This document shows, one piece after another, positions 15,911-23,899 of a stretch of 64,000 nucleotides of DNA. The stretch's first letter is position 1; each line of letters starts with the position of its first letter. The translations under genes and the position numbers were made by a program. The stretch is from DATEOR01 sp046733475. GTDB lineage: Bacteria > Actinomycetota > Thermoleophilia > Gaiellales > Gaiellaceae. The DNA is taken from the NCBI GenBank assembly GCA_046733475.1, contig JBKPPF010000015.1, positions 36,025 to 100,024 on the forward strand. The letters are read 5' to 3'. The notes beneath the pieces were generated by a model that made no database searches, had not been told where the DNA came from, and saw only the letters and a program-made list of their open reading frames with translations.

Positions 15911-16788
15911 CCGCGCGCTTCGAGCAGCTCTTCGGGGGCGAGTGCGGCGGTGGACAGACCGCGCATCGGCTCGCCGAGCCCGGCGGAGACGCGGGCCAGC
16001 ACCTCGGGATCCCGGAAGTGGGTCGTCGCCTCGACGATCGCCTTTGCGCGGGCCGACGGCGACGAGCTCTTAAAGATCCCGCTGCCGACGAACACGCCGT
16101 CGGCGCCGAGCTGCATGCAGAGGGCCGCGTCCGCGGGAGTCGCGATGCCACCCGCGGTGAACATCACCACCGGGAGCCGCCCGCGCTCGGCCACGTCCTT
16201 CACGAGGACGAACGGCGCCTGGATGTCTTTCGCGATGGTGAAGAGCTCCTCTTCGGGCGTGCACTGGAGGCGGCGGATGTCGCCCATCACCGCGCGCATG
16301 TGGCGCACGGCGTTGACGATGTCGCCCGTGCCCGCCTCGCCCTTGGTCCGGATCATCGCCGCGCCCTCGTTGATGCGCCGCAGCGCCTCGCCGAGGTTCC
16401 GGCAGCCACAGACGAACGGGACGCTGAACTTCCACTTGTCGATGTGGTTCTGCTCGTCGGCCGGCGTGAGGACTTCACTCTCGTCGATGTAGTCGACCTC
16501 GAGCGCCTCGAGGATCTGCGCCTCGACGAAGTGGCCGATCCGCGCCTTGGCCATGACCGGAATGGTCACACCCTCCTGGATCTCCTTGATCTTCGACGGG
16601 TCGGCCATCCGCGCGACGCCGCCTTCCTTGCGGATGTCGGCGGGAACGCGCTCGAGCGCCATGACGGCGACTGCGCCGGCCTCCTCGGCAATGCGGGCTT
16701 CCTCCGCGGTGGTGACGTCCATGATGACGCCGCCTTTCAGCATCTCCGCGAGGCCGCTCTTGACGCGCATGGTCGCCAGCTCCGGCAT
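15904..16788 (-). CDS. pdxS: Pyridoxal 5'-phosphate synthase synthase subunit PdxS
   Basis: A 294-residue (beta/alpha)8 enzyme that builds PLP from ribose-5-phosphate, glyceraldehyde-3-phosphate and PdxT-derived ammonia. Typical stretches are KGGVIMDVTTAEEA, VMAKARIGHFVEA (catalytic Lys), CGCRNLGEALRRI, IRTKGEAGTG (second Lys) and the phosphate-binding GADGVFVGSGIF. The ATG at 16788 is preceded by TAGAAT at seven bases, supporting it over the longer frame. Its stop overlaps the probable CTG start of the FAD oxidoreductase. Confidence 0.97.
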   Translation of the reverse strand: MPELATMRVKSGLAEMLKGGVIMDVTTAEEARIAEEAGAVAVMALERVPADIRKEGGVARMADPSKIKEIQEGVTIPVMAKARIGHFVEAQILEALEVDYIDESEVLTPADEQNHIDKWKFSVPFVCGCRNLGEALRRINEGAAMIRTKGEAGTGDIVNAVRHMRAVMGDIRRLQCTPEEELFTIAKDIQAPFVLVKDVAERGRLPVVMFTAGGIATPADAALCMQLGADGVFVGSGIFKSSSPSARAKAIVEATTHFRDPEVLARVSAGLGEPMRGLSTAALAPEELLEARGW

Positions 16789-16801
16789 GGGATCAATTCT
16801 A
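16789..16801 (-). promoter_or_regulatory. Leaderless -10 box for pdxS
   Basis: TAGAAT (16801-16796, minus) lies seven bases from the ATG at 16788 and fixes the pdxS start. Confidence 0.6.
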
Positions 16802-16842
16802 GCCCCCGCGCGAGCCGACGCGGGTCGCACCGGCGAATCGCC

Positions 16843-17670
16843 TCAGCGTTGCGGGCTGAAGGGCCTGAGCTCGTCGTCCCCGGGCTGCACGATGCCGACG
16901 TGCGACTCGGGCACTTCCTGCCAGGCGCCCGGCAGGTCTCCTAGCGGCTCCGAGACGACCACGCGCGTCTCGTCGGAGAGGCTCTGGAGCTGGGTGCTCT
17001 CCGGATAGAGAGCCTTGAGCGCGTCCATGCGGGTGCTGAAATAGAGCGAGCGCGAGTCGTGCTCGCTCGAATAGCGAAACGCCCAGATCGTTTCCCCGTC
17101 GGTCGTCGCCACGGTCATCTGGATCGGACGTTCGATCCCGTGCCTGCCGCCGGTGTCCTCGACAAAGCCGACCATCCGCTCGACTCCACCGACCGGATCG
17201 TCCTCGAGCCCGAACGTGAGCGCGAGATAGAACATCGTCTCGGAGTCGGTCGTTCCTTCGATGAAGTCGAAATACGCGTCGTCGACCTCGCTCTGCAGCT
17301 CACGCTTGACGAGATGGAAGTCGCGGATGAGCCCGTTGTGCATCCAGAGCCGGTTCACGTAGCGGAACGGATGCGTGTTCGTCTCCTGGATCGCCGTGCC
17401 TGTGGAGGCGCGGATATGGGCAAAGAAGAGCGGTGAGGAGATTCCCGCCGCGAGCTCGCGCAGGTTGCGGTCGTTCCAGGCGGGATGCGTGCTGCGGTAG
17501 ACCCGCGGCCCCTCCCCCGGTTCGTACCAGCCGACACCGAAGCCGTCGCCGTTGGTCGGCGTCGCCCCCTGGCGTGAGTGGAGGCTCTGGTCGATCAGCG
17601 AACGGTCGCGCTTGACGAGCAGCTCCTCGAGCCGGATGGGCGACCCCGAATAGGCGAGCCAGCGGCACAC
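16843..17670 (-). CDS. Class II glutamine amidotransferase (EgtC/YafJ-like)
   Basis: A 275-residue Ntn-hydrolase. The GTG start makes Cys2 the mature N-terminal nucleophile (MCRWLAYSG). Downstream are NGDGFGVGWY, FAHIRASTGTAIQETNTHPF and LWMHNGLIRDF, the glutamine-binding motifs of stand-alone class II amidotransferases. These hydrolyse gamma-glutamyl amides; EgtC acts in ergothioneine synthesis, but no other egt gene is nearby. It follows the HerA-like ATPase gene by only two bases, so both are in one operon, a pairing with no obvious known logic. Confidence 0.88.
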   Translation of the reverse strand: MCRWLAYSGSPIRLEELLVKRDRSLIDQSLHSRQGATPTNGDGFGVGWYEPGEGPRVYRSTHPAWNDRNLRELAAGISSPLFFAHIRASTGTAIQETNTHPFRYVNRLWMHNGLIRDFHLVKRELQSEVDDAYFDFIEGTTDSETMFYLALTFGLEDDPVGGVERMVGFVEDTGGRHGIERPIQMTVATTDGETIWAFRYSSEHDSRSLYFSTRMDALKALYPESTQLQSLSDETRVVVSEPLGDLPGAWQEVPESHVGIVQPGDDELRPFSPQR

Positions 17671-17672
17671 GG

Positions 17673-19052
17673 CTAGGCCCCGCGCTCGGCCCACGAAGAC
17701 GGCACATCGCTCCCGCCTTCTTCGGCGATCCGCGGCCCGAAACGGACGAACACCGGATGCGACGCCACCTTGCCGACGACAAGCGCCTCGCCGGCCCGAA
17801 ACGTGCCCGCACGGTCGACGAGCGGGCGGGGCGCGAACGACATCGTCTCCGCGAGGTAGGCGCGGTCGGCCGCCGAGCTCATCCGCATCAGGACGAGGTT
17901 GTCGCACTGCGAGACGACGAGCTCGTTGACGCGTTGAGGCCTCTGGGTCGAAACGAGGAGGTAGAGGCCGAACTTCCGTCCTTCCGCCGCGATCTGGGCC
18001 GCTCGGTCGGTCGCAAGGGCCGTGACTTCGTCCGCGGGCTGGCGGGGGCACACGTTGTGCGCTTCGTCGATGACAATCAGAACCGGATCACGTTCGGCGC
18101 GACGGCGCCAGAGGGCGGCGAGGACGCTCTCGGCGGCGATCGCCTTCTCGCCCGGAGCCTCCAGCGAACCGAGGTCGACCACGAGTGCGCGAGGCCCGCC
18201 TGCTCCGGCCAGATCCTGGATCGAGCCCTCGTCGCCGGTCGACCAGATCGGCCAGCGGTGGACGCCGAGGTTGCGGAGGCGAGCACCGAGCGCCCGCCGC
18301 TCCGGGTCCGACGCTTGCCGGAGCCGGTCGGCGATCTCTCCTGCGGACGACGCGCCGTTTCCGAGCCCCTGCTCGACGAGGTCCACGAGGACGCCGTACT
18401 CCTCCCGGTCGCGAATCGGGTCGAGCCGTAAGACGGCGGCCTGCTCTTCCGCCTCGAAGTCGGTGAAGCGGACATGGAGTCGGTCGGAGCCCGCCGAGCC
18501 GCCGCGGCGGACGATGACGCTCTCGGCCGCGCGTCGGTAGCGGTCGGCGACATCGCCCTCCACGCCATCGCGAAGCGAGCCGATGCGGACGAAGTCCGAA
18601 TTCGGATCGAGGACGACGATCCGGAGCGAGGTCTCGAGGAGGAGCTGCTCGAGGACCGCGCCAAGCGCGTAGCTCTTCCCCGAGCCGGACTGCCCGCAGA
18701 AGAACGTATGCCTGTCGAAGCCGCCCGCGTCGAGGAGAAAGCGCACTCCGTGCTCGGTTGTGAGCTCGCCGACGTCGAGCCCCGCCCGCTTCGGCCGCGT
18801 CTTTTCCAACCATGCCGCCACACGTGCTTCGTCGGCCCGCCGGATCGTCACGTCGTGAAACGGGTCGACACCGCCTTCGAGAAGCATTCCCTGGCCGTGG
18901 ACGGAGCCTCGCTCTTCCGCCACGAGCTCGACGGTGTGCACCTGCCCGAGGTGCTTGCCGACCGACGCGTAGCTCCCCGGTTGGAGCTCGAGCCCGTCCA
19001 CAGGAGCGTGAAAGCTGAAGGTGCTGCCGTCGATCGACGTCGCTGTCCCCAT
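17673..19052 (-). CDS. HerA-like / DUF87 P-loop ATPase
   Basis: A 459-residue ATPase of the HerA-FtsK superfamily. An N-terminal beta-rich HAS-barrel-like part (residues 1-100) is followed by Walker A GQSGSGKS (120-127), a Walker B VLIVIDEAHN and the STQRPQRVNE sensor region. HerA-type enzymes are hexameric DNA translocases that usually work with the nuclease NurA; no NurA or nuclease is encoded next to it. The ATG at 19052 is favoured because AAGAAT sits six bases upstream. It is encoded just before a class II amidotransferase gene. Confidence 0.85.
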   Translation of the reverse strand: MGTATSIDGSTFSFHAPVDGLELQPGSYASVGKHLGQVHTVELVAEERGSVHGQGMLLEGGVDPFHDVTIRRADEARVAAWLEKTRPKRAGLDVGELTTEHGVRFLLDAGGFDRHTFFCGQSGSGKSYALGAVLEQLLLETSLRIVVLDPNSDFVRIGSLRDGVEGDVADRYRRAAESVIVRRGGSAGSDRLHVRFTDFEAEEQAAVLRLDPIRDREEYGVLVDLVEQGLGNGASSAGEIADRLRQASDPERRALGARLRNLGVHRWPIWSTGDEGSIQDLAGAGGPRALVVDLGSLEAPGEKAIAAESVLAALWRRRAERDPVLIVIDEAHNVCPRQPADEVTALATDRAAQIAAEGRKFGLYLLVSTQRPQRVNELVVSQCDNLVLMRMSSAADRAYLAETMSFAPRPLVDRAGTFRAGEALVVGKVASHPVFVRFGPRIAEEGGSDVPSSWAERGA

Positions 19053-19094
19053 GGGCCGATTCTTGCGCACTTTCACACTCGATCCGAGTGTTGG

Positions 19095-19475
19095 CTACTG
19101 AAGCGCGCTGATCCCGAAGGCCACGGCGAACCCGACCGTCGTGATGAACCCGGCGAGCCTTCCTCCGAGCGCCCGCCCCGGCTGCGCTGGCCCTGCGCCT
19201 TCTGGCCGTCGCGCCGCAAGGCGGTCGATGAGAACCCCGGCGCCGAAGAACAATGCCGACCCCGCCAGGAACCGGAGCGCGATCCCTCCGTCCCGGCCGA
19301 GGTCTCGAAGGCTTCGTGCACGAGCTCGTACGCCACCGCACTGATGAGCACACCCGCGCCGAAGGGCATGATCAGGCCTACGTGCCGGGGCGGTCAGCGA
19401 GACTCGCCGAGCAATCGAACCGCCGATCACGAGCGAAGACCCGCCGACAACACCCCAGAGGAATGCTTCGCCCAT
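19095..19475 (-). pseudogene. ZIP-family metal transporter remnant with two frameshifts
   Basis: Starting at 19475 the minus strand reads MGEAFLWGVVGGSSLVIGGSIARRV. It then continues in another frame as GLIMPFGAGVLISAVAYELVHEAFETS, and returns to the first frame as GGIALRFLAGSALFFGAGVLIDRL. Together these are the first three membrane segments of a ZIP (zinc/iron permease) protein. The C-terminal half with the second metal-binding helix pair is absent, replaced by a short hydrophobic end. Two frameshifts plus truncation mark it as a pseudogene. Confidence 0.72.
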
Positions 19476-19546
19476 CGGCTGAATCGTCACGGAAGCGCTG
19501 GACGATGGGCCACCAGGACACCCCATGTCCCCGCCGCCGGAGTTGA

Positions 19547-19574
19547 GAACGGCGGCTCTGTCGAGCCGCCGTTC
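19547..19574. terminator. Strong hairpin after the small secreted protein gene
   Basis: A perfect 12-bp stem (GAACGGCGGCTC / GAGCCGCCGTTC, loop TGTC) lies about 85 bases beyond the stop of the 105-aa gene on the minus strand. There is no T run on either side. Confidence 0.5.
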
Positions 19575-19660
19575 TCTCAAGCCACTACGGCCATTCTGGC
19601 ACTCGGCGCGGGAGGCAGCTTTTTTCCCCTCCCCGCGCGGGGCCAGCCATCAGCGAGCTG

Positions 19661-19978
19661 CTATTCGCCGCCCGTCGCCCGCGTCGGGTTACAGGCGGTG
19701 CCGGGAACGCCGCCGAGCGGGCCAGCGTTTCTGATCACCTGTCCCCACGACTGCGTTCGGGTGAAACCGTCCGCATCGGGAACCGGATTCCCCAGAACGT
19801 AGTTGTCATTCACTCCGGAATACGCGCAGTCGGACTTGCCATGGAGCGGCGCGCTCTCCGAGCCGGCAATCCACTTGCCGTTGCCGGTGATCTCGCCGCC
19901 GAGCGCCGATCCCACCCCAACCGTCGCCAACGCGGCCAAAGCAACGACGGCGACACCAACTTTCTTGAGCCGCAGCAT
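19661..19978 (-). CDS. Small secreted protein of unknown function
   Basis: A 105-residue protein with a clear signal peptide (MLRLKKVGVAVVALAALATV, with cleavage probably after the SALG region). The mature part is about 75 residues, with two cysteines (SDCAYSG and GTACNPT) that could form a disulfide. The ATG at 19978 is preceded by GGGAGAG, a good Shine-Dalgarno, in contrast to the leaderless genes around it. Proteins with LHGKSDCAYSGVND-like and TQSWGQV-like segments are known as secreted hypotheticals in actinobacteria from memory. No function can be given. Confidence 0.7.
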   Translation of the reverse strand: MLRLKKVGVAVVALAALATVGVGSALGGEITGNGKWIAGSESAPLHGKSDCAYSGVNDNYVLGNPVPDADGFTRTQSWGQVIRNAGPLGGVPGTACNPTRATGGE

Positions 19979-20145
19979 GTCTCTCCCTTCGAGTGAACTA
20001 CGAGGGCCCGATGCTAATCGAATGCCACAAGCGCTAGAGGTCCAGAGTTCAGACCTCACTTTTGGCTAGTAGAGCGTAGGTCGCGGAGACCTGCTACGCC
20101 TCCCGCCGGTGTAGTAGCCACCGAGGCACCTGTGCCCTCTGAAAA

Positions 20146-20192
20146 GGGCCCACCAGGTTTCAAACCTGGGACGAACGGATTATGAGTCCGCT
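20146..20192 (-). other. 3'-half tRNA(CAU) remnant, candidate attachment site
   Basis: Forty-three of 47 bases match the 3' part (anticodon stem to acceptor) of the intact tRNA(CAU) at 32081-32153, in the same orientation. The D arm and 5' acceptor are missing. Its position and direction are those expected of the distal att copy left by an element inserted at the tRNA 3' end. The T arm has drifted into a perfect CCAGGTTT-C-AAACCTGG palindrome. Confidence 0.65.
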
Positions 20193-20440
20193 TTGGGGCC
20201 AGACCGGCCGAGACGGGACGAGATCGTTCGGCTCCCTGAGCGGGTTCCCGGCCGCCTCGCCGACGACGCCGATCTCGGCTGATCTCGATGGGTCTTGTTG
20301 TCACCCTGCTGTCACCTCTGCGAGCGCCGGAGCTCTGTCTCCTCGGGCTTCATCGGGGCGGCGGAGGCTCGTGACCGGCTCGGGCTATGCGGTCCACGTT
20401 CGTCCCTGGGCATCGGGAAGCGCGCCCGTAGGCGCCTCGT
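20193..20440. other. Gene-free stretch inside the tRNA remnant boundary
   Basis: I see no protein-like reading frame here. The minus-strand frame across the tRNA remnant contains the RTHNPFVPG-type string that is a common artefact of reading tRNA antisense. No promoter or repeat stands out. Confidence 0.4.
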
Positions 20441-20450
20441 TGAGGAGGTC

Positions 20451-20498
20451 ATGATGACTCACACATCAACCACTACCGTGGCGGTCGGTACACAATGA
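20451..20498 (+). CDS. Possible 15-residue leader peptide coupled to the lactonase gene
   Basis: A strong Shine-Dalgarno (GAGGAGG, 20442-20448) is followed by ATG ATG and a 15-codon frame, MMTHTSTTTVAVGTQ. Its TGA overlaps the ATG of the metallo-hydrolase gene (ATGA). The downstream gene has no ribosome-binding site of its own, so it may depend on termination and re-initiation here. Whether the peptide itself does anything is unknown. Confidence 0.45.
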   Translation: MMTHTSTTTVAVGTQ

Positions 20499-21118
20499 GC
20501 GCGCCCGCCTCGATCACCATCACGCCAGTCTTCGTTGCCGACCTTTCCGTCGAGGGCGAGCGAATGCCGGTCTACGTGCATGTCATCGACCATCCCGATG
20601 CGCGCGTGCTGGTCGACACCGGCATGACGGAGCTGCACCCGGCATTGGCCGACATGGATCCCCGCCTCCAGCCGCTGAGCGAGCAGGACGTCGATCTCGC
20701 CGGCATCGACATCGTCGTCAACACACACTTGCACGCCGACCACTGTGGCGGCAACCACCTCTTCGCCGGCAAGCCGATCTATGTCCAGCGTCGGGAGCTC
20801 GACGATGCGCGCAGCGTGGACGACTACACCATTCGCGAGTGGGTCGAGGCGCCCGGCGTGCAGTACGTGCCGGTAGACGGCGAGCACGAGCTGCTGCCCG
20901 GGCTCCGACTCGTGCCGGCGTCGGGCCACACACCCGGCATGCAGATGGTCGTCGTCGAGACTGGCGGGCGACCGGTCGTCGTCGGCGGCGACGTGGCGGT
21001 GTGGTTCGGCGAGTTCGACGAGCCGCCCACCGAAGGCCGGCAGCGGGTCCTTGCGCTCGACCCCGAGCTAGTCTGGCTTGCGCACGAGCACGAGCCGTGG
21101 CGACCCCGCCCCGGCTAA
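20495..21118 (+). CDS. Metallo-beta-lactamase-fold hydrolase, AHL-lactonase-like
   Basis: A 207-residue single-domain protein. The zinc motif THLHADHCGGN is complete (His78, His80, Asp82, His83), followed by a further ligand in SGHTPGM, an Asp in GGDVAVW, and a final His in LAHEHEP. The overall length and the position of GMTELHP in the N-terminal part resemble N-acyl-homoserine-lactone lactonases (AiiA-like), but other esters or lactones are possible. It is cytosolic, without a signal peptide. It is the first gene inside the proposed tRNA-bounded segment and is transcribed away from the tRNA remnant. Confidence 0.82.
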   Translation: MSAPASITITPVFVADLSVEGERMPVYVHVIDHPDARVLVDTGMTELHPALADMDPRLQPLSEQDVDLAGIDIVVNTHLHADHCGGNHLFAGKPIYVQRRELDDARSVDDYTIREWVEAPGVQYVPVDGEHELLPGLRLVPASGHTPGMQMVVVETGGRPVVVGGDVAVWFGEFDEPPTEGRQRVLALDPELVWLAHEHEPWRPRPG

Positions 21119-21282
21119 GGCATCACGCCGGCCGCTCTAAGACATCGCCGTAGCGGGTACCTACGCGGCGAGGAGCTCCTCGCGCCTTGCTCGACGAGTT
21201 GCCGACGGTTCGCCTCGCGCTCCGGCTCGGGCTCATGCGCAGGTCGCCGGCTGCGCGTCCGTCCCTACGAGCCGTGGCCCTA

Positions 21283-22458
21283 CTACGACGCGGGCACCGC
21301 CCCGTCGCGGTTCGCGAAGACGTTGTCGAGCGCGGCACGCTGCCCGACCGCGAGCGCGCCCATCAGGACGGCCGCCTCCCCGAGGCTCGAGGTCTCGATC
21401 CGCGGCGGATACGGGAGCCAGTCGCCCAAGTGGCCGCGAACCGGCTCTAGGAGGAGGTCTCCGTTCGCCCCGATGCCACCGCCGAGGACGACGAGGCCGA
21501 CGTCCGCCACCGCCGCGATCGGGGCGATGTGCAGCGCGATCCGCCGAGCCTCCTCCTGTACCACCGCCCGCCCCAGCGGATCGCCGCCGCGGGCGGCCGC
21601 GAACAGAGCGCGAACGTCGAAAGGCGGGACAACGCGTGTCTGCCCGTTGCCCTCGCGTGCGAGCTGAGCGGCGAGCTCCGCGATCGCAGGGGCCGAAGGA
21701 TCGACCTCGTCCCCGAGGCCCAGTAGCGCGAAGTCGACCTCGCCGGCCGCACCGTGATGCCCGCGGTGCAACTCGCCCTCGAGCACGAGCCCGGCGCCCA
21801 TGCCCGTCCCGACGGAGAGGAAGACGAAGTCCGCGACGCCACGCGCAACACCGGCCCAGCGCTCGCCGAGGGCCGCGAGGTTGATGTCGTTCTCGAGGGC
21901 GACCGGGAATCCCAGACGCTCATGCAGGTCTTCTGCGAGGGCCCGCCCCTCGAGCCCCTCGACGTTGGCGGCGAGCCTGAGCTTGCCGGTGCGCGCCTCC
22001 ACGACTCCCGGGACGCCGACGACGGCCCCGTCAATGAGGTGGCCGTCGAGCCCGCTCGTCTCCACGAGAGAGTCGCGGAGCGCGGCAGCCGCGGTGAGCG
22101 CTTCGTCCACGTCGGCCGCGCGGAGCTCGACGTCCTGTCGTGCCCGCACATCCCCAATGAGGTCGCAGATGGCGCCGCGCAGGAAGCGCGCGCCGAGGTC
22201 GAGGCCGAGCACGAGCGCGGCCTCCGGCACCGATTCGAAGTAGACAGCGCCGTAACTCGGGCCCTGCGGCGCCGAGCGGGACTCGCGGACGAGCCCAGCC
22301 TCGAGGAGCGATTGCAGCGCCAGCGAGACCGTCGGCTTTGAGATTCCGGCACGCCTGGAGATCTCCGCCCGCGAGATGGGCGCGCTGAGGCGTATCGTCT
22401 CGAGGACGGTGCGCTCGTTGAGTCGCCGAAGAAGCGGAGGGATGGCGCGATCGGGCAT
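21283..22458 (-). CDS. ROK family transcriptional regulator
   Basis: A 391-residue sugar-responsive regulator. The N-terminal winged helix-turn-helix (residues ~10-65: RAEISRRAGISKPTVSLALQSL) precedes a ROK sugar-kinase-like domain with LGLDLGARFLRGA, ENDINLAALGE and FLSVGTGMGAGLV. The usual zinc motif CxCGxxGC after GHHGAAGE is absent and no cysteine is near, so metal-dependent folding of that loop is lost. It is divergent from the sugar ABC cassette and is the natural candidate for its repressor or activator. The ATG at 22458 is chosen because the HTH begins soon after; the frame extends to 22530 but crosses the promoter region. Confidence 0.9.
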   Translation of the reverse strand: MPDRAIPPLLRRLNERTVLETIRLSAPISRAEISRRAGISKPTVSLALQSLLEAGLVRESRSAPQGPSYGAVYFESVPEAALVLGLDLGARFLRGAICDLIGDVRARQDVELRAADVDEALTAAAALRDSLVETSGLDGHLIDGAVVGVPGVVEARTGKLRLAANVEGLEGRALAEDLHERLGFPVALENDINLAALGERWAGVARGVADFVFLSVGTGMGAGLVLEGELHRGHHGAAGEVDFALLGLGDEVDPSAPAIAELAAQLAREGNGQTRVVPPFDVRALFAAARGGDPLGRAVVQEEARRIALHIAPIAAVADVGLVVLGGGIGANGDLLLEPVRGHLGDWLPYPPRIETSSLGEAAVLMGALAVGQRAALDNVFANRDGAVPAS

Positions 22459-22578
22459 CTCGTCAGAGACTCTAACGCACAATCGCCTCGCTGCACGCTT
22501 GACAGCCTGGATAAGGCGTGCAAAAGTCACGTTTCGTAAAGTTCTCTAACTCCATCTCCCCGAGGAGGGCGTGGCGAA
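22459..22578. promoter_or_regulatory. Divergent control region of the ROK regulator and sugar cassette
   Basis: The 120-base gap holds an inverted repeat GCACGC (22493-22498) / GCGTGC (22516-22521) that flanks a TTGACA (22499-22504). It also has a TAAAGT (22537-22542) and two CTCTAAC words (22470 and 22544 areas). The last word belongs to an imperfect palindrome around GTTTCGTAAAGTTCTCTAAC, which resembles ROK operators. GAGGAGG at 22562 is the Shine-Dalgarno of the binding-protein gene, so this cassette, unlike most genes here, has a leader. Confidence 0.45.
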
Positions 22579-23898
22579 ATGAGACGCGTGGCGATCGCAG
22601 GACTGGTGCTCTTGGTGCTTTCGGCGAGCGTGGTCGCCGGCTGCGGCGGGTCGAGCGAGTCTTCGTCGGGCTCTGCGAATCTGGTCTACTGGACCGGCTT
22701 CACCGCCCGCGAGCTCGGTGTCATGAAGGACGTCGTCGCAGACTTCGAGAAGACGCACCCGGACATCCATGTCAAGGTCGTCGGCGGGATCTCCGACGAC
22801 AAGATCGTCGCCGCGATCCGCGGCGGCAACGCGCCGGACGTGGCGCACTCCTTCGACGCGGGCGCCTACACAGGCGCGTACTGCTCGAACGGGGCCTGGA
22901 TCGACCTCGCCGACTACATGAACCAGGACGGTCTGAGCGACGAGATATTCCCGGAGGTGCCGCGCGAGTATTCCCAGTTCGAGGGCACCCGCTGCGCGCT
23001 CCCCATGCTCGCGGACGTCTACGGCCTCTACTACAACAAGGACCTCCTCGCGAAGGCCGGCATCGACAGCCCGCCGCAGACCGTGTCGCAGCTCATGGAC
23101 GACGCGAAGAAGCTCACGGAGCGGAATCCCGACGGGTCGCTCAAGGTCGTCGGCCTCGATCCCTTCGACGGCTTCTACGAAAACGTCGCCGCGCACTGGG
23201 CGCCGCAGTGGGGCGTCGACTGGGTCGACGAGTCGGGCAAGTCCAACCTGGCCGCCCAGCCCGGGTGGGCGGACATGCTTCGTTGGCAGAAGGAGCTCAT
23301 CGACTGGTACGGCTATGACAACCTCGTCCGCTGGCAAGCAAGCGCCGGCGACGAGTTCTCGGCGCAGAACGCCTTCGAGCGCGGCAAGCTCGCCATGAAC
23401 CTCGACGGTGAATGGCGCGTCGCATTCGTCCAGGCCGAGCACCCGGAGCTCAACTTCGGGACCGCACCCCTCCCCGTCGACGACGCCCAGCCTGACCTCT
23501 ATGGGTCGGGCTACACGAGCGGGAGCATCATCGGCATCCCGAAGACCTCCGGACACAAGGACGAGGCGTGGCAGCTCCTCAAATACCTGGCGACGGACAC
23601 GGGCGCGCTCGTAAAGATGACGAATGGCATCCGCAACGTGCCAACGACCACGGATGCGCTCGAGTCACCCGACGTGAAGCCGGACGAGGCGTTCAATGTC
23701 TTCCTCGACATCTTCGGGAACCCGAACACGAGGACGACGCCGATCACCCTCGTCGGCAGCGCGAACCAGGACCTCGTCGACGCCTTCGTGACGAAGTACC
23801 AGGCCGGGAAGGTCGACGACCTCGAGGCGGGGCTCGCCGACCTCGACCAGCAGATCGACGCCCAGCTCGAAGCAGCAGGCGGCGCGCAGGTGCCGTGA
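22579..23898 (+). CDS. ABC transporter sugar-binding lipoprotein
   Basis: A 439-residue family 1 extracellular solute-binding protein. The lipoprotein signal ends at Cys22 (SASVVAGC), so it is anchored on the outer face of the membrane. The mature part has the expected pattern: LVYWTGFTARELGVMKDVV, APDVAHSFDAGAY, YGLYYNKDLLAKAGI and GKLAMNLDGEWR. It captures a sugar or oligosaccharide for the two permeases encoded downstream. The downstream kinase, isomerase/deaminase and deacetylase suggest an aminosugar or chito-oligosaccharide ligand. A strong ribosome-binding site (GAGGAGG) lies ten bases before the ATG. Confidence 0.93.
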   Translation: MRRVAIAGLVLLVLSASVVAGCGGSSESSSGSANLVYWTGFTARELGVMKDVVADFEKTHPDIHVKVVGGISDDKIVAAIRGGNAPDVAHSFDAGAYTGAYCSNGAWIDLADYMNQDGLSDEIFPEVPREYSQFEGTRCALPMLADVYGLYYNKDLLAKAGIDSPPQTVSQLMDDAKKLTERNPDGSLKVVGLDPFDGFYENVAAHWAPQWGVDWVDESGKSNLAAQPGWADMLRWQKELIDWYGYDNLVRWQASAGDEFSAQNAFERGKLAMNLDGEWRVAFVQAEHPELNFGTAPLPVDDAQPDLYGSGYTSGSIIGIPKTSGHKDEAWQLLKYLATDTGALVKMTNGIRNVPTTTDALESPDVKPDEAFNVFLDIFGNPNTRTTPITLVGSANQDLVDAFVTKYQAGKVDDLEAGLADLDQQIDAQLEAAGGAQVP

Positions 23899-23899
23899 G

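Noticed and set aside
14406..16151. 581-codon minus-strand frame overlapping the FAD oxidoreductase
   Set aside because: It runs in a different frame of the same strand, is highly Arg/Pro-rich and lacks the Rossmann motif; the true product is in the neighbouring frame.
22499..22504. TTGACA as the -35 box of the sugar cassette
   Set aside because: No good -10 hexamer stands 16-18 bases downstream (AAAAGT is poor), so a classical promoter was not called; it is mentioned only as part of the control region.
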